Shown: piece by piece, positions 31,814 to 34,735 of the stretch
Numbering within the stretch: the first letter of the stretch is position 1
Layout of the letters: every line of letters begins with the position of its first letter
Virus record (IMG/VR): IMGVR_UViG_3300027722_000018
Coordinates: 1 to 34,735 of that record
Source: a virus
DNA length: 34,735 nucleotides
Reading direction: 5' to 3' (one strand)
Made by a program: the position numbers and the translations under genes
Notes under the pieces: generated by a model
Told to the model about the DNA's origin: nothing
The model's input: the letters and a program-made list of their open reading frames with translations, nothing else
Database searches by the model: none

Positions 31814-32244
31814 TTCAGTTGAAGTTGCCTTACCCACCGTCTGTTAACCATTATTACGGGCGCGTTAAAAACCGGGTCTATTTAAAGCCGTCTGGGAACG
31901 CGTACAGGAGCGATATAAAATCGACCCTTTGGCAATGCATTGGTAAGGACAGAAAGTGGGACGGTGAGCCCATGCATGGCGATTTAATGGTAGAGATTAT
32001 TATCTACCCCCCTGACAAACGTAAGCGTGACATAGACAACATAAAAAAAGCACTGTTTGATGCATTGCAGCATGCTGGACTTTATCTTGATGATAATCAG
32101 ATATGCGATGATCATACTATAAGGATTAACAAAGTAGTTAAGGGAGGAATGATTGATTTTAGGATCCAGTCTGCTACGCATAATAAATTTAGGGAAGTTG
32201 ATGCTGATGGATTAAAGGATTTTTTAAATGGATTTTCGATATGA
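31810..32244 (+). CDS. rusA: RusA-family Holliday junction resolvase
   Basis: The 144-residue product carries the RusA signature: LPYPPSVNHYYGR at the start, then KRDIDNIKKALFDALQHAG and LDDNQICD (about residues 71-100), which include the metal-binding aspartates. It cuts four-way junctions from recombination or replication before packaging. I chose ATG 31810 for its four-base overlap with the previous stop; an in-frame ATG at 31789 lies inside that gene. It works with the RecT-like protein of the other operon by inference. Confidence 0.9.
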   Translation: MIQLKLPYPPSVNHYYGRVKNRVYLKPSGNAYRSDIKSTLWQCIGKDRKWDGEPMHGDLMVEIIIYPPDKRKRDIDNIKKALFDALQHAGLYLDDNQICDDHTIRINKVVKGGMIDFRIQSATHNKFREVDADGLKDFLNGFSI

Positions 32245-32534
32245 GATGCAGGACATGCAATAAAATATTTCCTAAAAATTATTTTATCTTTACTACACTC
32301 ATGGGTGATGAACGCACTAAATCTACAGAATGTTTGTATTGTGCGCATAAAAGGGAGTTAAGAAACAATCAAGAGAGTGAAACAAGGTATCAAGGAGTTA
32401 TTGATAAGGTGGCCGCGTGCCCGGTTTTAGCAAGAATGTACCAAAGAATGCACGACTGCGTCATGAAAAATTCTGCGGACTATCTAAACAAAATAGATGA
32501 AATGAAGAAAAAGTTAGAGGGGAATAAGTTATGA
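32241..32534 (+). CDS. zinc-finger-like protein with helical tail
   Basis: The 97-residue product has CRTC at 3-6 and CLYC near residue 31, the spacing of a small HNH-like or treble-clef zinc site, followed by HKRELR. No HNH catalytic residues are clear. The C-terminal half is helical. Four-base overlaps lie at both ends. Confidence 0.65.
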   Translation: MRCRTCNKIFPKNYFIFTTLMGDERTKSTECLYCAHKRELRNNQESETRYQGVIDKVAACPVLARMYQRMHDCVMKNSADYLNKIDEMKKKLEGNKL

Positions 32535-32944
32535 GTTTTTGGAATGGATTTTTTGATAAAGTTCCAATGTTGAGAAGATGGTCAGCCATAGAAATATCAC
32601 GCCATCGACAAGAAAAAATAAATTCGATAAATGAAGATATAGTAGCGAAGCTTAGGATCTATTCTAAAATAAATGAGCAATGTAAATTTGAGGACACCCC
32701 TGAATTTAAAAAACTAGAAGAAATGAATATGCAAGCACAGAAAGAAATTGACTCCATTAAAAAGGAAGAAGAAAAGGTAAAGCACGCATTTAATCCGTTC
32801 GAATGGAGGATGGCATTGGCTCGATTAGAGGATGAATGTCGCATGCGAGAGAATTTAAAAAAAAGGGCAGCAAAAAGATTAAAGAACCCCGGGACTATTT
32901 ATAAAAAAAGAAAGCCGACCCGAATTGAGGATGAATCGGCTTAA
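32531..32944 (+). CDS. coiled-coil basic protein
   Basis: The 137-residue product is a long charged helix (about 20-115) ending in a basic segment (KKRAAKRLKNP). No family recognised. It is the last gene of the rightward operon; its 3' end contains the terminator of the convergent cassette. Confidence 0.6.
   Translation: MSFWNGFFDKVPMLRRWSAIEISRHRQEKINSINEDIVAKLRIYSKINEQCKFEDTPEFKKLEEMNMQAQKEIDSIKKEEEKVKHAFNPFEWRMALARLEDECRMRENLKKRAAKRLKNPGTIYKKRKPTRIEDESA
32903..32942 (-). terminator. terminator of the lysine-rich cassette
   Basis: On the minus strand, AAGCCGA (32942-32936) pairs with TCGGCTT (32918-32912) around a 17-base loop, followed by TC and seven T. This is a good intrinsic terminator for the two minus-strand genes, though the loop is long. 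Confidence 0.55.
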
Positions 32945-32949
32945 TATTG

Positions 32950-33093
32950 CTAATAACCTGCTTTCTTATGGATTTTCTTTATTTCTTTAACAGCTTTTTG
33001 AGGGGACTTTTTTAATGCCTTGTTTTCTGCTTTTTCTTCTTTCATATGGTCTTTTTTCATTTTGTCTTTTGCTTTGATGGATTTCTTTTTCAT
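32950..33093 (-). CDS. tiny lysine-rich protein
   Basis: The 47-residue product is roughly 40 percent Lys with almost no hydrophobic residues (MKKKSIKAKDKMKKDHMKEE). Such a polycation would bind nucleic acid. It follows the other basic gene by two bases and ends just before the terminator. Confidence 0.55.
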   Translation of the reverse strand: MKKKSIKAKDKMKKDHMKEEKAENKALKKSPQKAVKEIKKIHKKAGY

Positions 33094-33095
33094 TA

Positions 33096-33317
33096 CTATT
33101 TACCTTTCTTTTTACTATTGCCTAGAATCTTGTTTGCTTTTGCATCTATCTTGGCTTTAGAAGCTGAAGACAGTTTGCCTTTGTTTACCATTTGCGTAGC
33201 GCGTGCTTTCGCATTTGCGGCGTGGGCTTTATCAGGCATAGGATATTTGCGTTCACCTGGAAGGCCAAAAGTGGACTTCTTTAGTTTATTACGCGCTTTA
33301 GCTTTTAATACTGCCAT
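33096..33317 (-). CDS. small basic protein with phage FGLPGERKYP motif
   Basis: The 73-residue product is Lys/Ala-rich and contains FGLPGERKYPMPDKAHAANA at about 17-36. This motif (aromatic-x-x-P-x-x-x-x-Y-P-x-x-D-x-x-H-A) recurs in many small phage proteins (DUF6582-like), sometimes near head genes. AGGAG lies eight bases before the ATG. It forms an isolated minus-strand pair with the next lysine-rich gene. Confidence 0.65.
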   Translation of the reverse strand: MAVLKAKARNKLKKSTFGLPGERKYPMPDKAHAANAKARATQMVNKGKLSSASKAKIDAKANKILGNSKKKGK

Positions 33318-33353
33318 TTAGGAACTCCTAATAACTAAATTGGACAAAAGAAT

Positions 33354-33382
33354 AGTCTAAATGGATATAAATTATTTTGCAA
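33354..33382 (-). promoter_or_regulatory. promoter of the lysine-rich cassette
   Basis: On the minus strand: TTGCAA (33382-33377), 17-base spacer, TAGACT (33359-33354). It would start transcription about 30 bases before the 33317 ATG. It lies back to back with the ATT-spacer promoter at 33400. Confidence 0.45.
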
Positions 33383-33399
33383 TTATTTTTAAAAAAAGC

Positions 33400-33428
33400 T
33401 TGACAGTTATTATTATTATTATTATTAT
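33400..33428 (+). promoter_or_regulatory. ATT-spacer promoter, copy 2; candidate late promoter
   Basis: Perfect TTGACA (33400-33405), 17-base spacer of ATT repeats, TATTAT (33423-33428), then GAGGAGGA, as at 29823. It precedes the zinc-ribbon gene, the tRNA-like RNAs and the whole late operon, so it is the best candidate for the late promoter. Confidence 0.6.
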
Positions 33429-33458
33429 GAGGAGGATAAAGATTAGATAAGTTTATGA

Positions 33459-33611
33459 ATGAACAATTTAGACAAAAGCAAGAAAGAAACGGCATTGAAA
33501 GACGTAATGTCGCAATGCGCTCGGTGTGATTGGCGGTGGCAGCCTAGAAAGGACGCCCCGATTTCTTGCCCTAAATGTAAGTCATATGATTGGAGAGAAA
33601 AAAAAGTTTAA
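33459..33611 (+). CDS. small zinc-ribbon protein
   Basis: The 50-residue product contains CARCDWRWQP at about 20-29 and CPKCKSYDW at about 38-46, a typical phage zinc-ribbon pattern. It is the first gene after the candidate late promoter. The only strong ribosome-site sequence (GGAGG, 33430-33434) is about 25 bases from the ATG, so translation may be weak. A 24-codon frame starts four bases earlier in another phase and is less convincing. Confidence 0.6.
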   Translation: MNNLDKSKKETALKDVMSQCARCDWRWQPRKDAPISCPKCKSYDWREKKV

Positions 33612-33699
33612 TGAATTAATGTCACCCGCAGAAATTGCATTTGATTTCCCTCGTGTAATTACGGTCTGTAGCTTCGACGCAAAGGGTGGCACTTCTTAT

Positions 33700-33784
33700 G
33701 CATTCGGTAGCTCAGTCTGGTAGAGCACGGGGACACGCAAGCCGCGTTCCAATGGTCGCTGGTTCGAATCCAGCCCGATTGCCA
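33700..33784 (+). ncRNA. tRNA-like RNA element 1 with altered anticodon arm
   Basis: Clear tRNA parts are an acceptor helix GCATTCGG/CCGATTGC (one T-T mismatch), T8-A9, a D arm GCTC/GAGC with loop AGTCTGGTA, and a T arm GCTGG-TTCGAAT-CCAGC. Between D and T arms the anticodon arm is replaced by a 7-bp bulged hairpin (33731-33738 with 33744-33750) with loop AAGCC, which lacks the conserved U33, so it cannot decode normally. The acceptor ends in C-CA without a clear discriminator plus CCA. A T6 run follows at 33788-33793. Sequence 33612-33699 before it holds nothing firm. Confidence 0.5.
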
Positions 33785-33793
33785 CTATTTTTT

Positions 33794-33973
33794 GGTCAAT
33801 GTGGGGGAGTTCGAGGTTTCCTAGGTAAACGTGATAGATGCAGTTGTTAATAGCAACGGTGGCCGACCTCACTAGATATAAGAAGGTCGCCTAGGCGTGG
33901 CTTATATTTAGGTTTGCCTATCATGGGAAACTATGATACGTAACACTGGTTCGAATCCAGTCATTGACCGCCA
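33794..33973 (+). ncRNA. large tRNA-like RNA element 2 with nested pseudoknot
   Basis: The ends form an 8-bp acceptor GGTCAATG/CATTGACC followed by G and an encoded CCA (33971-33973), and a T arm ACTGG-TTCGAAT-CCAGT. A D-like arm (GGGA/TTCC) follows the acceptor. A 9-bp helix (33822-33830 with 33912-33920) then closes a domain holding a GTTG/CAAC hairpin and an H-type pseudoknot: stem 1 is 33864-33869 with 33884-33889, stem 2 is 33876-33882 with 33901-33907. A hairpin TATCAT/ATGATA sits where a long variable arm would be. The layout recalls a reduced tmRNA or an intron-bearing tRNA; neither is proven. Confidence 0.5.
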
Positions 33974-33974
33974 T

Positions 33975-34046
33975 ATTAGCTGCTAGCAAGCTAATGGCCC
34001 TGATAGCTCAAATAAGAGCAGCTGGCAAGACCAGACGGTATAGGGC
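33975..34046 (+). ncRNA. tRNA-like RNA element 3, without T arm
   Basis: A hairpin ATTAGCT/AGCTAAT (33975-33981 with 33989-33995) is followed by a cloverleaf fragment. GCCCT (33997-34001) pairs with AGGGC (34042-34046). T-A precedes a D arm GCTC/GAGC with loop AAATAA, then comes an arm CTGG/CCAG with loop CAAGA. No T arm and no CCA. It starts two bases after element 2. Confidence 0.4.
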
Positions 34047-34060
34047 ATTTGAGGTTCATG

Positions 34061-34087
34061 AGCCAAGAGTGCTCCCGCGGCTTTTTT
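34061..34087 (+). terminator. possible leader terminator after the tRNA-like cluster
   Basis: AGCC (34061-34064) can pair with GGCT (34079-34082) ahead of a run of six T (34082-34087). The stem is short, so the call is weak. If real, it would stop late transcription about 70 bases before the secreted-protein gene, as in lambdoid late leaders. The remaining 34088-34155 shows nothing clear. Confidence 0.3.
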
Positions 34088-34155
34088 GGATAGTAGGACA
34101 GTTCGTTAGGACAATGATATTGCAGGACAAGTTGTAATTAATCTGGGATATCAAA

Positions 34156-34566
34156 ATGAAGAAGTTTAAATTTTTATTATGTGCTGTTTTAGTTTTAGCG
34201 GCCTCTACTGTTTATGCGACAAAGGACTTTCAAGCTGCAATTCCTACAGGAAATTTTGTGATGGGGCCATTTGATGGAATGGAAGCATGGCAAAACATTA
34301 GCGGTAAAAACATAGGAAGAAATGTTGTTTGCAATATGTGGGCACTTGACCAAGTAGCTGTCAAAGTGCAAATAACAACTGCCAACTATCAGTTTGATAG
34401 TAATGATTCTCCGGACGGGGTTTATATAGTGACACCAAGTACACCGGTCAATTTTAGGAAATTTAATTGCCATTCAATTTCCTCGGGGTTTCCTAGTAGC
34501 ATTAGGATGTTTAACTTGAACCAAGTGTTAGGGCAAAATGTAGTGGTAAATTGTTTTTATTTTTGA
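34156..34566 (+). CDS. secreted (signal-peptide) hypothetical protein
   Basis: The 136-residue product has a classical signal peptide: MKKFKF, hydrophobic core LLCAVLVLAAS, and a VYA cleavage site near residue 21. The mature part (about 115 residues) is beta-rich with three Cys (near residues 59, 105 and 134) and an aromatic end. It would be exported to the periplasm or beyond. It is placed at the head of the late operon after the tRNA-like RNAs; a cargo gene that alters the host envelope is plausible but unproven. Confidence 0.7.
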   Translation: MKKFKFLLCAVLVLAASTVYATKDFQAAIPTGNFVMGPFDGMEAWQNISGKNIGRNVVCNMWALDQVAVKVQITTANYQFDSNDSPDGVYIVTPSTPVNFRKFNCHSISSGFPSSIRMFNLNQVLGQNVVVNCFYF

Positions 34567-34573
34567 GGCAAGA

Positions 34574-34735
34574 ATGTTAAAAAAAATACTTTTAGTGTGG
34601 CCGTTAGAACTGCGATACATTTGCAAAAAATGTGAAGTGTGTAGCCGATATTTTATACGCTCCAGAAAGTATGCAAGAAAGCACGGAGTAACTAACATTA
34701 CTGCGTGCCATCCTTGTATTACTGAGAGATACGGC
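34574..34735 (+). CDS. small CxxC zinc-finger-like protein (5' part; continues at position 1)
   Basis: This is the start of the gene that crosses the contig ends, with GAGGCAAGA before the ATG. The first 51 codons match the left copy; the frame then diverges at the one-base difference between the terminal repeat copies. The left copy gives the longer 73-residue product coupled to the next gene and is more likely correct. Confidence 0.65.
   Translation, partial: MLKKILLVWPLELRYICKKCEVCSRYFIRSRKYARKHGVTNITACHPCITERYG
34605..34730. repeat. terminal direct repeat, right copy
   Basis: Identical to 1-126. The following bases ACGGC match 128-132 if one T is dropped. Confidence 0.9.

Noticed and set aside
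33046-33321. 91-codon plus-strand frame rich in Phe and Ala
   Set aside because: Antisense of the basic minus-strand gene that has a ribosome site, promoter and terminator.
33619-33723. 34-codon frame starting MSPAEIAFDF
   Set aside because: No ribosome site, and it runs into the D arm of tRNA-like element 1.
33700-33784. Functional tRNA gene
   Set aside because: The anticodon arm is replaced by a bulged hairpin with a five-base loop lacking U33, and no normal discriminator plus CCA follows.
33838-33894. 18-codon frame (MQLLIATVADLTRYKKVA) inside tRNA-like element 2, considered as a tmRNA tag
   Set aside because: It does not end like a tmRNA tag (no ALAA-type end) and is not where a resume codon would be; the helices explain the region better.
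1-34735. Integrase, transposase, insertion sequence or CRISPR array
   Set aside because: No tyrosine or serine recombinase signature, no inverted-repeat element and no spaced repeat array were seen; the only tandem repeats are the iterons and ATT tracts.

Overview
This window is one complete, circularly permuted genome of a tailed phage, about 34.6 kb of unique sequence. The first 126 bases recur exactly at the end (34605-34730), and a small gene starting at 34574 runs across the contig ends into position 191, so the ends are an assembly cut. The head and tail genes follow the phage P22 order (terminase, portal, scaffold, coat, gp4-like, gp10-like, three ejection proteins), so the particle is a short-tailed podovirus with headful-type packaging. 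A GH108 endolysin and a 3TM holin point to a Gram-negative, probably proteobacterial, host. The DNA is AT-rich. No integrase or CI-type repressor was recognised, so lifestyle is undecided.

Layout on the circle. (1) Late region, plus strand, 33400 to 24232 through the junction: promoter with an ATT-repeat spacer, a zinc-ribbon gene, a 400-base stretch of tandem tRNA-like RNAs, a secreted protein, then the small terminase subunit. About twenty tiny overlapping genes, many with CxxC zinc motifs, separate it from the large subunit. Then come portal, scaffold, coat, connector and tail proteins, ejection proteins, four tail-fibre-region genes, holin and a coiled-coil membrane protein. (2) Early left operon, minus strand, 28670 to 24225: hypothetical genes, three consecutive tiny membrane proteins, a RecT-like annealing protein, a DUF669-like protein with an SSB-type tail, and the endolysin last. 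(3) Switch region 28671-28829: divergent promoters around a 29-bp near-palindrome. (4) Early right operon, plus strand, 28830 to 32944: Cro-like regulator, replication initiator with iterons inside its gene (lambda O style), a second ATT-spacer promoter, a YopX-family protein, RusA resolvase and small zinc proteins. (5) A two-gene minus-strand cassette of lysine-rich proteins (33317-32950) with its own promoter and terminator.

Most unusual points: the tRNA-like RNA cluster (one member has a nested H-type pseudoknot), the paired ATT-spacer promoters, a probable +1 frameshift at a C5 run near the 3' end of the coat gene, a gene split by an in-frame TAG, a RING-finger-like protein, and a row of 24-55-residue membrane proteins.
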